Shown here: in pieces, positions 7,491 through 15,906 of the stretch | Numbering within the stretch: the stretch's first letter is position 1 | How the letters are laid out: every line of letters begins with the position of its first letter | DNA from: Aquimarina latercula DSM 2041 | Lineage (GTDB): Bacteria; Bacteroidota; Bacteroidia; Flavobacteriales; Flavobacteriaceae | Length of the DNA stretch: 64,000 bases | Direction of reading: 5' to 3' | Assembly: GCF_000430645.1 (NCBI RefSeq) | Contig: NZ_AUMK01000010.1 | Coordinates: 124,001 to 188,000, forward strand | Translations under genes and position numbers: made by a program | Notes under the pieces: generated by a model | Databases searched by the model: none | The model's input: only the letters and a program-made list of their open reading frames with translations | What the model was told of the DNA's origin: nothing

Positions 7491-10379
7491 TTATTTGCTA
7501 GATAGGTCATACTTTAAACCAAAGGTTAATCTTTTTTCATAAAACTCTAATTGATTGATTTGAGAAGTAAATCCCTGATATAATCGCAATGGTTGATTGG
7601 TAATATTGTTAAGACCGAAATATACACTTAACTGTTTGGTGAAGTTATAACTGGCATTTAAATCCAAAAATAATTGCTTGTCATAATAAATATCCTGAAA
7701 TCCATCTTGACCAATTTCATCAAGATAAGCATCCGAAAAATTCAAAGATAGCCGTGCAGAAAATCTATTGTCTTTGTAGCCCAACGAAGTATTAAAAAGA
7801 TGTGGAGAAGTGCGTGGAAGATCCAATTCTGTTCTTTCTTCTCCATTTTGATTTTGAATTCCTTGAGTACTCGAAGAAATGAATGTATAATTCATATCTA
7901 AATTGAAGTTTTTAGCGAATCCAGGCAAGAAGTTTAATTGACGTTGAAAAGCAAGTTCTACCCCAAAAATAGTAGCTCCTCTACCATTAAGAGGTTGAAA
8001 CAAATTAAAACCGGTAGTTCCTTCTCCAAATCGATCATCTATAGTTTGACTTCTAAACGTGTAAATAAAATCCTTAATGTCTTTATAAAAAACACCTCCG
8101 GAGAGTATCCCTGCATTTTTAAAATAATGTTCTGCCATAATATCAAAATTCATTGATGTGGTAGGCTTCAGACCAGGGTTTCCAACAACAATGTCTCTAT
8201 CTTCCAGCACAATATCTTGTGTAGGAACAAGATCAACATAATTTGGTCTAGCCAGTGTATTACTCCAGGCAAATCTTAATATAGTAAGGGAGGTAACCGC
8301 ATATCTCAAGTGTAATCCCGGTAGTATATTCGCATAGGATTGACTTTCAGTAATCTCTCCAACAAAATTTTCCTGACCCTCAACACGATTACCGGTTGCC
8401 TTTACATCAGTAATCTCGGTTCTTATACCTGTAAGTAAAGTAGTTTTTTCGTTTATTTTTTGCTGTGTTTGAATGTAAGCAGCAAATACATCCTCTTTTA
8501 CTTTGAAGTTTTCTCCCAAAAACTGACTTGGAACAGGTTCTCCGCCTTCTAATATTAAAGAACCTAACCAACTTTGCTGAGGAAAAAATCCTGCTTGATA
8601 TTGACTCCCGACCAAAAAATCAGGATCCGAATAATCTCGAAAAGGAACATCTGCTAGAGTTGGAAACTGACCACTCAAATCGTGGGTCAAAAAATCATTT
8701 TCCAAAAATTTATTCTTGAATCTACCTCTAAAACCAAATTTCAAATTACCATCACTTTTTTCCCAAAAGTTTAAGGGTATTTCCGTATTGATAAAGAAAT
8801 TAACATCTTCCTCCTCTGAATAGTTACTCTCTTGTTCTAATTCATCATAAAGAAAACTAGAAAGGTCATTTTCACTTCCGGCTATTACAGGGCGAAACAA
8901 TGGAAGTTCTGGATCTGAATTATCATTAATGATAAAATATTGGGATTTAAACTCCAAAACTCTTTCATCTGTATTATCTTCAGAGGATTTTGAATACGAT
9001 ACCAGCCAATTTATTTTAGTACTGCCTAGAAGATGATCACCACCTAAGGTGTAATTTTGCATCCTTTGATCTTCTAATCTAGCGTTCTTATTTCTATTGT
9101 TTTCGATTCCTCCTCTAATTTGTCGACTCACTTCAACCGGAAAACGGGTTAACCTCTGATTAACAATAGTAAAGTCATCTTCTTCAATATCTTCACCACT
9201 AAGTATTTCACTTTCTAAAAGAACTCTATTTTCTCTATCATCTCTCCAATTGTATATAGATTTAAAGTAGAGTGTGTGATCAGTAGAAAATTGGTAATCA
9301 AAATTAAGGGCAAAACTTCTTCTTACCCGTTGTATAAAATGTGTTTGTTGTTCGAGTACTTTAGTGTATGGAAGCACATTATCTTCTACAAGAATAGGAT
9401 CTCCATTACCATCTATGGTACCTGTATTATAAATTAGTCTATTGGACCACTCTGCTTCAATATTTTGAGATCCAAACTCATTGTCATTTATAGAGCTTGA
9501 AATCATCCAACCAAATTTGCCATTTTTAGAACGATCACCTACAAAAAAGGAAGCATTCCATATCCTTTTGTTATAAATTAAATTTAGTCCAGATCCTAAG
9601 GTTGCAGAAAGTCTAAATTTTTGTGGTGATGTTCGTGTTACCAGGTTAACAGATCCTCCCAAAGCATCTGCGTCCATCTCAGGAGTTAGGGCTTTACTCA
9701 CTTCTATAGATTGTATCATATCCGAAGGAATCAGATCCATCTGAACATTACGATTATCTCCTTCGGCAGAAGGTATTCTACTCCCATTAATAGTAACAGA
9801 ATTCAATTCTGGAGATAATCCGCGAACTATAATATCCCTAGCTTCCCCTTGATCCACTTGAATGGTTATACCCGATACCCTTTTTATAGCATCACCTATA
9901 TTTGAATCAGGATATTTACCAATTTGATCTGTAGAAATTACATTAGATACGTTGATATTATTCTTTTGTTTATTTAGTGCTAAAATTTGGTTGTTATTTT
10001 GTGGAGCAACAATGGTAACTCCATCCAATTCTATAGTCCTTGGCTCTAACACAATAGCAATTGAGACTGTTTTATCTGAAATAACCTGAATCTCTTTTTT
10101 TAGTGTTTCAAAACCTAAATAATTAATTTGAAGTGTATAATCTCCAGTTGGAATATTAACCAAAGTAAATTTACCATCAAAATCACTAACTACTCCTTTA
10201 TTAATTTTTTCGATTATAACTGAAGCACCGGAAATGGCAATACCATTGTTGTCATTTATTACACCTTTTACATTACCATTTTGAGCATATGTTATCGCAA
10301 ACATGAAAAAGAAAAAAAGTGAATTCGCAATCCTTTTTTTATTATAATTTGTTGCGAGTATTTTGGGGGAAATTTTCAG
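7491..10379 (-). CDS. TonB-dependent outer-membrane receptor with CarboxypepD_reg domain
   Basis: This receptor has an N-terminal carboxypeptidase-regulatory-like beta-sandwich (GNVKGVINDNNGIAISGASV onward, about 85 residues), a plug domain (KYPDSNIGDAIKRVSGITIQ) and a 22-strand-type barrel ending in LTFGLKYDLSSK. It would import a substrate by energy from TonB-ExbBD. It is not SusC-like in length and has no SusD partner, so the ligand could be an iron chelate, peptide or glycan. The first ATG (10304) leaves only MFAITYAQ as a leader. The frame stays open upstream without ATG, GTG or TTG and encodes a good signal peptide (KKRIANSLFFFFMFAITYAQ). I therefore place the start at a CTG at 10377-10379, giving about 962 residues; this start is an inference. 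Confidence 0.85.
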   Translation of the reverse strand: MKISPKILATNYNKKRIANSLFFFFMFAITYAQNGNVKGVINDNNGIAISGASVIIEKINKGVVSDFDGKFTLVNIPTGDYTLQINYLGFETLKKEIQVISDKTVSIAIVLEPRTIELDGVTIVAPQNNNQILALNKQKNNINVSNVISTDQIGKYPDSNIGDAIKRVSGITIQVDQGEARDIIVRGLSPELNSVTINGSRIPSAEGDNRNVQMDLIPSDMIQSIEVSKALTPEMDADALGGSVNLVTRTSPQKFRLSATLGSGLNLIYNKRIWNASFFVGDRSKNGKFGWMISSSINDNEFGSQNIEAEWSNRLIYNTGTIDGNGDPILVEDNVLPYTKVLEQQTHFIQRVRRSFALNFDYQFSTDHTLYFKSIYNWRDDRENRVLLESEILSGEDIEEDDFTIVNQRLTRFPVEVSRQIRGGIENNRNKNARLEDQRMQNYTLGGDHLLGSTKINWLVSYSKSSEDNTDERVLEFKSQYFIINDNSDPELPLFRPVIAGSENDLSSFLYDELEQESNYSEEEDVNFFINTEIPLNFWEKSDGNLKFGFRGRFKNKFLENDFLTHDLSGQFPTLADVPFRDYSDPDFLVGSQYQAGFFPQQSWLGSLILEGGEPVPSQFLGENFKVKEDVFAAYIQTQQKINEKTTLLTGIRTEITDVKATGNRVEGQENFVGEITESQSYANILPGLHLRYAVTSLTILRFAWSNTLARPNYVDLVPTQDIVLEDRDIVVGNPGLKPTTSMNFDIMAEHYFKNAGILSGGVFYKDIKDFIYTFRSQTIDDRFGEGTTGFNLFQPLNGRGATIFGVELAFQRQLNFLPGFAKNFNLDMNYTFISSSTQGIQNQNGEERTELDLPRTSPHLFNTSLGYKDNRFSARLSLNFSDAYLDEIGQDGFQDIYYDKQLFLDLNASYNFTKQLSVYFGLNNITNQPLRLYQGFTSQINQLEFYEKRLTFGLKYDLSSK

Positions 10380-10639
10380 AACTTTCTTTGAGTTTAATAA
10401 TTATTCTATAAAATTAAGAAATTTGAATTACTCTTGATATATCTTCTCGAAAAGAAGAAAAATTGATTTTTATTAAAAAAGCAATAAGTGTTTGAATTCA
10501 TAATTTTTTGTTAAGACGTCTTAAGCGATTTTGCTAATCCGCTTATTTTCAAAACTTTTTGATCAAAAGAGTTCGACATTTGTCTCATCGAGGTCACTAA
10601 ACACAATAAATCCTTTGTAAACACTTATTACATACTGTT

Positions 10640-11530
10640 TTATTTTAGTTTTTTAACTGCTTTTTTAAAGTATTTTTCTTTGATGTACAGATAATGTTTT
10701 TCCCAATATTCGTTTTTTTCATTGTTTAAATTAAAGTTGGGTCTTATTTTGTTCCCATCATCGTCTTCTTCATCGAGATAATGACCAATTTGATTTTTGT
10801 TTTCATAGAAAAATCCGTTATCAATATATTGGGTACATCTTATTGCCAAGTTTTTATTATCATCAACACTTATATTATTCCACCAGTAATTGTAGCTTTT
10901 CCTTTCTGATGCATCCTCTGATATATATATTAAAATACAGATAGTGAAATTAATTTCAGAGTCATTACATATCCATTTGAATATTGGAGGTTTTGGAAAA
11001 GAACTTAAAATAACCTCAAAAATGAAATTAGGTTTTGCTGATGTTGGATAAGGAACATCTTTTGAATAACCTGCAATATCAAACAAAGTGTATTCATCTT
11101 TACTTATTCGTTTAAATACTTCCGATTGCCATTCATAATTCGATAAAGTAGTTTCGTTTAGATAGAACAATGCTGTTTCTATTTTTTTTGTTTTTTCTTC
11201 TAATTCATTGTCCTCTTTATATTTAACAAATTCATTTGTAAAAACTCTCAGGGAGTTAGCTTCTGTTAAAAAATTTAGAAGATCATTTTTAATTTTATGA
11301 TGGCCTGGATTGGTTTCGTTTCTGGTCAAGTCTTTACCAGGAGAGTGTTTGAATCTGAAGTATTTTTTATCCTTGGCATTTACAGCAACTAATTCAAATT
11401 GTTGTCTAACATCTGTCAATCCATAATATCTCATATCGACTAACTTTTTAATATCATTTATATCCTCTGGTGTGAATATCTCACCATTCTTACATAGTGC
11501 TTGTTTGTGTTTCATAATAGTAAGTAACAA
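10640..11530 (-). CDS. Orphan hypothetical protein, possibly nuclease-like
   Basis: This is a soluble 296-residue protein that I do not recognise. It has a His-rich segment (NPGHHKIKNDLLNFL, about residues 92-106), a charged helical region, then alternating strands including LFDIAGYSK and NFIFEVILSSF (about 155-185), and an acidic/Lys-rich C-terminus. The order helix - strand with Asp - strand with Glu faintly recalls PD-(D/E)XK nuclease folds such as CoiA, but the lysine of ExK is not seen, so this is only a suggestion. The first residues (MLLTIM) may be extra and a start at residue 6 (MKHKQAL) is as good. It stands alone, beside a 2.5-kb repeat-rich stretch at the presumed left part of the island. 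Confidence 0.6.
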   Translation of the reverse strand: MLLTIMKHKQALCKNGEIFTPEDINDIKKLVDMRYYGLTDVRQQFELVAVNAKDKKYFRFKHSPGKDLTRNETNPGHHKIKNDLLNFLTEANSLRVFTNEFVKYKEDNELEEKTKKIETALFYLNETTLSNYEWQSEVFKRISKDEYTLFDIAGYSKDVPYPTSAKPNFIFEVILSSFPKPPIFKWICNDSEINFTICILIYISEDASERKSYNYWWNNISVDDNKNLAIRCTQYIDNGFFYENKNQIGHYLDEEDDDGNKIRPNFNLNNEKNEYWEKHYLYIKEKYFKKAVKKLK

Positions 11531-12329
11531 TTATATAAAGGACATATGTCCTTTGCATTCTATATATTTTCAATTAGTTTTTAATAAACGAAATGCCATA
11601 TACCGAAGAAATTTTAAGAAATGAGATCGTTTATAATCGTTTGTTCCTTCCAAATTAACAAAATAAAACTATAAGACTATTTTTTCCCTCATTTTTTATG
11701 TAATAGATCTTTTGAATATGAAATATCGACAAGAATTCAAGCAGTGAGTATTTCCTGATAGTAAAAAGGTTCATTTAAGTGTTAAATCGTATGTAAACTT
11801 ATAAAATGAACAGATTTATTGAACTTGATAAGTTTTACGCCTTGGCTTATAACCTAAAATACATTCAAATCACTACAATAGTAAAACTACCTCGAGAGGT
11901 ATAATTAATAGAGTATCTCAATTATAGTAATTTAATAAGTCATCTTATCCGTCTTTGCTAACTCACCCTAATGACTAAAGGTTATTTAAAATCACTTGGT
12001 CTCTTAGATGATAAAGATGCTGTTTCTGAGTTGCCAGAGATTTAACAACAAACACAACCAAAATCAAATTGCTATCGATACAAAGTAATTCACAATAAGT
12101 ATTGAGAACATAAATATTATGGATTTTCCAATATTCAATTTACATTAAAACAATTTTTTCCTATTAAAATTCAAATAAATGTAAATTAATTTAGATTTTG
12201 ATAGATGAAAAGTGATTTAGACTCTATTATTATAGATATTAAATAATTTGGTAAGAATCTTTTTTAAATATAGCATAACTGGCATTTATTAGAAATATAC
12301 GATACATACAGGTAGCTACTTATTAAATT
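11531..12329. other. Non-coding AT-rich stretch without a convincing gene
   Basis: No credible long reading frame was seen in either strand. Two short plus-strand frames exist: 11806-11904 (32 codons, beginning MNRFIELDKFYALAYN) and 11971-12045 (24 codons, beginning MTKGYLKSLGLLDDKD). They could be remnants of a decayed gene, but nothing supports translation. The stretch leads into the repeat block that starts near 12330. Confidence 0.4.
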
Positions 12330-12736
12330 TCTACGTACCGATATAGAATTAAAAATACACAGCCCGATGTCGTGTGTATTCGGCACAAAATACATAGCCC
12401 GATTAAGTAAATTTAATATCGCTTATTTACAGGTAAGAATACACAGCACAATCAAGAATCTTATTAAAAAATAGCAAGCACTAATAAACACTGGTCTTGC
12501 CATGGTTTTTGGAGTGTCTATTTGGTGCAAAATACACAGCCCGTTTAAGAATCGAATACATAGCCCGATGTCGTGTGTATCTGGTACAAAATACACAGCC
12601 CGATTGACAATCTAGTTTTTAAAGTTTTACAAGAATTTTTTTGTTGGTGTTTCGTACCGATTTCTCATTTTATAGAACTTAAGAAAGTTTAACTTCTTAT
12701 TTCGTAAAGGCAAAAATTAGAATGATAGTCGGACGG
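12330..12736. repeat. Repeat block copy 1: CGTACCG-bounded, AATACAYAGCCCGAT family
   Basis: This non-coding block carries six copies of a 15-bp repeat, AATACAYAGCCCGAT, at 12354, 12389, 12438, 12531, 12555 and 12590 (two of them with changed ends). It begins near the heptamer CGTACCG (12334-12340) and has a second near its end (12653-12659). Pairs of repeats are 35 bp apart and enclose a GTCGTGTGTAT core, so AATACAC and GTGTATT can pair as a 7-bp hairpin. After 12590 the sequence continues as ACAATCTAGTTTTTARAGTTTTACAAGA, which recurs in copy 2. Stop codons and lack of codon structure argue against coding. Confidence 0.85.
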
Positions 12737-12951
12737 ATACTTAGGAGGCAGTAATTTTCATATTCTTTATATACATCTTAAAGCTAATTTTTGTTATCTA
12801 AAATGTAGTAAATGTAAATTATTATGGGTTATTAACGCATTATTCATAATCATAATAGACACTATCTAATACGTAGATTTTCTTAACAAAATATGACAAC
12901 CTAATAATTGTAAAAAGGATATTATATAGCTACCAACAGAAATTCACAGAG

Positions 12952-13265
12952 CTTCTACGTACCGATATAGAATTAAAAATACACAGCCCGATGTCGTGTG
13001 TATTCGGCGCAAAATACATAGCCCGATCAAGAAATTTTAATATTGCTAATTTACAGATAAGAATACACAGCCCGTTTAAGAATCGAATACATAGCCCGAT
13101 GTCGTGTGTATCTGGTGCAAAATACACAGCCCGATTGACAATCTAGTTTTTAGAGTTTTACAAGATTTTTTTTGTTGATGTTTCGTACCGATTTCTGATT
13201 AGATAGAAATGAAAAAAGTTTAACTTTTTATTTAGTAACAGTCAAAACTAGAATGAAAGTTGGCA
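12952..13265. repeat. Repeat block copy 2 of the same element
   Basis: This is a shorter second copy of the block at 12330. It starts with the same sequence (TTCTACGTACCGATATAG), carries five copies of the 15-bp repeat at 12978, 13013, 13062, 13086 and 13121, and ends with the same TTTCGTACCGATTTCT junction (CGTACCG at 12958-12964 and 13184-13190). By eye the two copies are roughly 90% alike where they align; copy 2 lacks about 100 bp found in the middle of copy 1 (near 12450-12530). Similarity fades around 13265. The duplication and heptamer boundaries suggest a mobile or recombining non-coding element, but no terminal repeats or transposase were found. Confidence 0.85.
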
Positions 13266-13323
13266 GAATGCAATAATTATTCATGTGAATCTTTTCTATT
13301 AAGAATGACATGAAAATTTTCTT

Positions 13324-13557
13324 TTATAGGAGTGAGCTGTATCTTTTCCTTATAGGAAGGAGCTGTATCTTTCCCTTATAGGAAGGAGCTGTATCTTTCC
13401 CTTATAGGAGTGAGCTGTATCTTTCCCTTATAGGAAGGAGCTGTATCTTTCCCTTATAGGAGTGAGCTGTATCTTTCCCTTATAGGAGTGAGCTGTATCT
13501 TTCCCTTATAGGAGTGAGCTGTATCTTTCCCTTATAGGAAGGAGCTGTATCTTTTCT
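13324..13557. repeat. Tandem repeat, nine copies of a 26-bp unit
   Basis: Nine head-to-tail copies of TTATAGGARKGAGCTGTATC followed by TTTCCC fill 234 bp without gaps. Only two positions vary freely (GGAAGGAG or GGAGTGAG types), with a small change in the first and last copies. The unit length is not a multiple of three and each frame has stops, so it is not a protein repeat. Within the GGAAGGA type, GGAAGGA can pair with TCTTTCC seven bases away with one mismatch. Possible roles are protein-binding array, replication or recombination site, or neutral minisatellite. Confidence 0.95.
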
Positions 13558-13575
13558 TTAAAAAGAAAAGATACA
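13546..13575. terminator. 13-bp stem hairpin closing the tandem array
   Basis: TGTATCTTTTCTT (13546-13558) and AAGAAAAGATACA (13563-13575) form a perfect 13-bp stem with a four-base TAAA loop. The left arm is the end of the ninth tandem unit. The T/A-rich stem could act as a terminator, but there is no clean poly-T tail, so the hairpin is certain and its function is not. Confidence 0.55.
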
Positions 13576-14045
13576 TACTTGAAATAGCAAAAATTAATAT
13601 TAAAAGCCCTCATAAGTCAAAACAACTTAATGTAAACATTGTCTATTAAGTAAACAAAAAGCTCTTAAAAGTCCTTAAAATAAGTTTTTATGATGATTAG
13701 ATTATGTTTGGCATAGTTTCATAAATGTTTACTTAATTCATGAAAATCAAGTAAACATTTAAGTCTAAATTATCTTCAGTTTATTTTCGTACCGTTTTTT
13801 ACTACAGTTTTCCATAATTGAATTAATGGGGGTAATAAATTGGAACTTCCTATCATTAAAGAGACGACGCATAATTTGTGTTTTTTTTAACATTGTTTTT
13901 ACACAACGATAGCGTACCGATTACCAATATTCATATTGCATTTGCGCTTGGATATATGAATTGTTTTTCTGAAATTCCCAAAATCTTCATCATCACAGCC
14001 CAACTTTACCACGTCCTTATTTGAGTATTATTCCATGATAAATTA
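13576..14045. other. Non-coding stretch with two more CGTACCG heptamers
   Basis: No gene was recognised. The heptamer CGTACCG occurs again at 13788-13794 (TTTTCGTACCGTTTT) and 13913-13919 (TAGCGTACCGATT), making six copies between 12334 and 13919. A TGTAAACATT/AATGTTTAC-like motif (GTAAACATT) recurs around 13630-13760. Otherwise the stretch is plain AT-rich sequence leading to the small membrane genes. Confidence 0.5.
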
Positions 14046-14105
14046 ATGGAGATATCCGTAGTGGTCGATAATGTAAAATATCAAAAACTTTGTAACGATA
14101 AAAAT

Positions 14106-14339
14106 ATGAGAAGAGAAACAATAATTAGAAGGAAAAGGTCTCAAGAGAAATCATTTTCAGAAAAAGGAACTAACACTCTAACGAAACATTCCAAGGAGCT
14201 TTTAAAAAACCCTGTTATAAAAGGTGTTGTAGTTGTAGTGGCTTTATATGGAGTATTATTCGTATCTAAATATATAATTAAGGAATATGCCGAAGTAGTA
14301 GCTGCAACAAAAAAACTACGAGACGCACATAGACTATAA
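14106..14339 (+). CDS. Small single-span membrane protein, basic N-terminus
   Basis: I prefer the ATG at 14106 (77 residues) over the one at 14046, because the following residues MRRETIIRRKRSQEK form a typical basic cytoplasmic tail. A single membrane segment follows (about residues 39-57, VIKGVVVVVALYGVLFVSKY), then a short helical tail. No family is recognised. It is the first of three consecutive tiny genes for one-span membrane proteins (next at 14374 and 14510), which suggests an operon whose products may work together. Holin-like or toxin-like roles are possible but unsupported. Confidence 0.55.
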   Translation: MRRETIIRRKRSQEKSFSEKGTNTLTKHSKELLKNPVIKGVVVVVALYGVLFVSKYIIKEYAEVVAATKKLRDAHRL

Positions 14340-14373
14340 AGGAAACTATATTCCATTAAAAAAATCAAATATT

Positions 14374-14541
14374 ATGAATAGAAATAATTTAAATAGAATA
14401 ATAGAAAGTACTCCTAAAAAAGATACTGTAAATACTGTATTAAAAGTTCTTTCCGCAGTTCTTTTAGTGATGAATATTATTAAGCTGGGAAAAGAATTAA
14501 CAAAAAAAGATGAAAAGAAGAAGAACTTACCTTATAAATAA
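14374..14541 (+). CDS. Very small membrane protein (55 residues)
   Basis: An ATG at 14374 opens a 55-residue frame that begins MNRNNLNRIIESTPKKD, has one membrane segment (VLKVLSAVLLVMNIIKL, about residues 22-38) and ends in a Lys-rich tail. It starts 34 bp after the preceding small gene. Its last 32 bp overlap the next small gene in another frame. The tight packing and the same one-span layout in all three frames support it being real. Function unknown. Confidence 0.5.
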   Translation: MNRNNLNRIIESTPKKDTVNTVLKVLSAVLLVMNIIKLGKELTKKDEKKKNLPYK

Positions 14542-14677
14542 ATTTGCAAGCACCTTTTGGATAGATGAAAATGTTACTAGGTATCCATATTTAGCAGGTC
14601 TCTTAGGATTGATAATAGTCTTTACTTTCAAGAAAAGATTCTATGCCACAATAAGAAAAGACCAAAAAGAAGGATAG
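14510..14677 (+). CDS. Very small membrane protein (55 residues)
   Basis: An ATG at 14510, inside the end of the previous gene, opens a 55-residue frame beginning MKRRRTYLINKFASTFW. It has one membrane segment (YPYLAGLLGLIIVFTF, about residues 25-40) flanked by basic residues and ends KKRFYATIRKDQKEG. The overlap suggests translational coupling. It is followed 90 bp later by a strong bidirectional terminator. Function unknown. Confidence 0.5.
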   Translation: MKRRRTYLINKFASTFWIDENVTRYPYLAGLLGLIIVFTFKKRFYATIRKDQKEG

Positions 14678-14766
14678 ACCAAGGCAGTATAAAAAAAACC
14701 ATAAGAACCGTGGCAGCATATCAATAAAAAAATATCCCTTACAGTTATTCAGATGTTTTTAAATAA

Positions 14767-14796
14767 AAAAGACTGTCTTTCTATGGACAGTCTTTT
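14767..14796. terminator. Bidirectional rho-independent terminator
   Basis: AAAAGACTGTC (14767-14777) pairs with GACAGTCTTTT (14786-14796) around an 8-base loop, giving A-rich and T-rich flanks on both sides. It lies between the plus-strand small genes and the convergent lipoprotein gene that ends at 14812. Confidence 0.85.
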
Positions 14797-14811
14797 AGTT
14801 TATAATTAAGA

Positions 14812-15693
14812 TTATAATGTGGGATCGTCCCCTGGAAAGTAAATCGCTTGAACTGAACAAACATTAGCACAACCTCCACCATCGGTACACAAAATTACCG
14901 CTGCTCCAGCATCATTTCTACTATCATAAGTTCCTGACCACTGTAATTGTCCATCTCCATTATAACAATCAACTTGCCAACCTCCTGCTAATTGTGGGTC
15001 ATCACCAGTGACTCCATCACTTAATTGAATTGATTTTTCGTCAAGTTCTTGAAGTTGCTTTAACCAGAACTTATCTCCATCAAAATTGATCGTAACTGCA
15101 ATTGCTTTTGATTTTGATTTTTTTGCAATAGTGTTTTGTTCCACTTGCTTAAGGACTTCATCTATAGATTTTTCTTTTGAAGTTTTCTCAGCAGTGATTT
15201 TATTCCAAGCAGGGGTATATGATATTCTAGCATTACAAACAGTAGCACACCCCCCGTTATCGATGCAAGCCCAAGTAGCAGCTCCCGCACAACGAACACT
15301 TGCACCGCATTCTGTGGTTTCTGTTGATCCATCACCATAGGTACATGTTACCGTGTAATTATCTCCTGATTTAGCAAGAAAAGATTCTGGTTTATCTGCA
15401 TTATTAAATATCATAATTTTTTGAGTCAATTCTTGAATCTTAAAATACTTATGATAGTCTGGTTTAGTAAGATGTTTTAACTCAAACTCAATTGTTTTCC
15501 CTTGTGAATCACCTATTGATTTCATTTCAGCAACAATATCATCAATAGTTTTTTGGCTTATTTCATTGCCCTCCAAAAGAACAACATTGTTATCCGGATT
15601 TGTGGTAGTGTCTTCTTCTTTGGTACAGCTAATAATAATCAACATTAAGCAAAAAATGCTAATTAATTTTTTTGTTCTAAAAAAGTTTTTCAT
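14812..15693 (-). CDS. Cys-rich lipoprotein with two related modules
   Basis: This 293-residue protein has a lipoprotein signal (LISIFCLMLIIISC, Cys at about residue 23). Two Cys-rich modules follow. The first (about residues 112-152) contains CTYGDGSTETTECGASVRC and later CIDNGGCATVC. The second (about 244-282) contains CYNGDGQLQWSG and later CTDGGGCANVC. Each module starts with C-Y-x-G-D-G and ends with a GGCAxVC signature, so they look like an internal duplication held by disulfides or metal. Between them is a Lys/Glu-rich helical region. I do not recognise the family. It stands alone between a terminator and the effector operon, so it could be cargo of the island. A surface or periplasmic binding role is a guess. 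Confidence 0.7.
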   Translation of the reverse strand: MKNFFRTKKLISIFCLMLIIISCTKEEDTTTNPDNNVVLLEGNEISQKTIDDIVAEMKSIGDSQGKTIEFELKHLTKPDYHKYFKIQELTQKIMIFNNADKPESFLAKSGDNYTVTCTYGDGSTETTECGASVRCAGAATWACIDNGGCATVCNARISYTPAWNKITAEKTSKEKSIDEVLKQVEQNTIAKKSKSKAIAVTINFDGDKFWLKQLQELDEKSIQLSDGVTGDDPQLAGGWQVDCYNGDGQLQWSGTYDSRNDAGAAVILCTDGGGCANVCSVQAIYFPGDDPTL

Positions 15694-15906
15694 TGTGTAA
15701 TAATTAATTTGGTTAATATTGTTACTCGTATAATATAGGGAATTTTATTCTTTATTAATGTTAAAAATTCCCCTTTATTTTTTTTAAAATTGTTATTTGA
15801 TCATAAAAGCAGTAGAAAGATTAAAAATTAAATTCTTTTCGATCAGCTCAAAATCAACTGGTAGTATTTTAGTTATTATTAAAAATAACTTCTTCTGTCT
15901 TACATA

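Noticed and set aside
1..10300. Left cluster as part of the mobile island
   Set aside because: LptF/G and PAP2/EptA genes look like chromosomal envelope genes and no boundary was found; the island start is placed after 10.4 kb, with the true left end unknown.
12930..13127. 65-codon minus-strand frame with an apparently repetitive protein
   Set aside because: It is simply the translation of the non-coding repeat family; frames shift between copies and the same block elsewhere has stops.
12354..13135. CRISPR-like array, because a short repeat recurs at regular spacing
   Set aside because: The sequences between repeats are themselves repeated and not unique, repeat spacing alternates between 24 and 35 bp, and no cas gene is nearby.
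13324..13557. Protein-coding tandem repeat
   Set aside because: A 26-bp unit shifts frame each copy and brings stop codons in all frames.
14046..14105. Start of the first small membrane gene at 14046
   Set aside because: The added 20 residues have no typical feature, whereas the ATG at 14106 gives the usual basic start before a membrane helix; kept as an alternative only.
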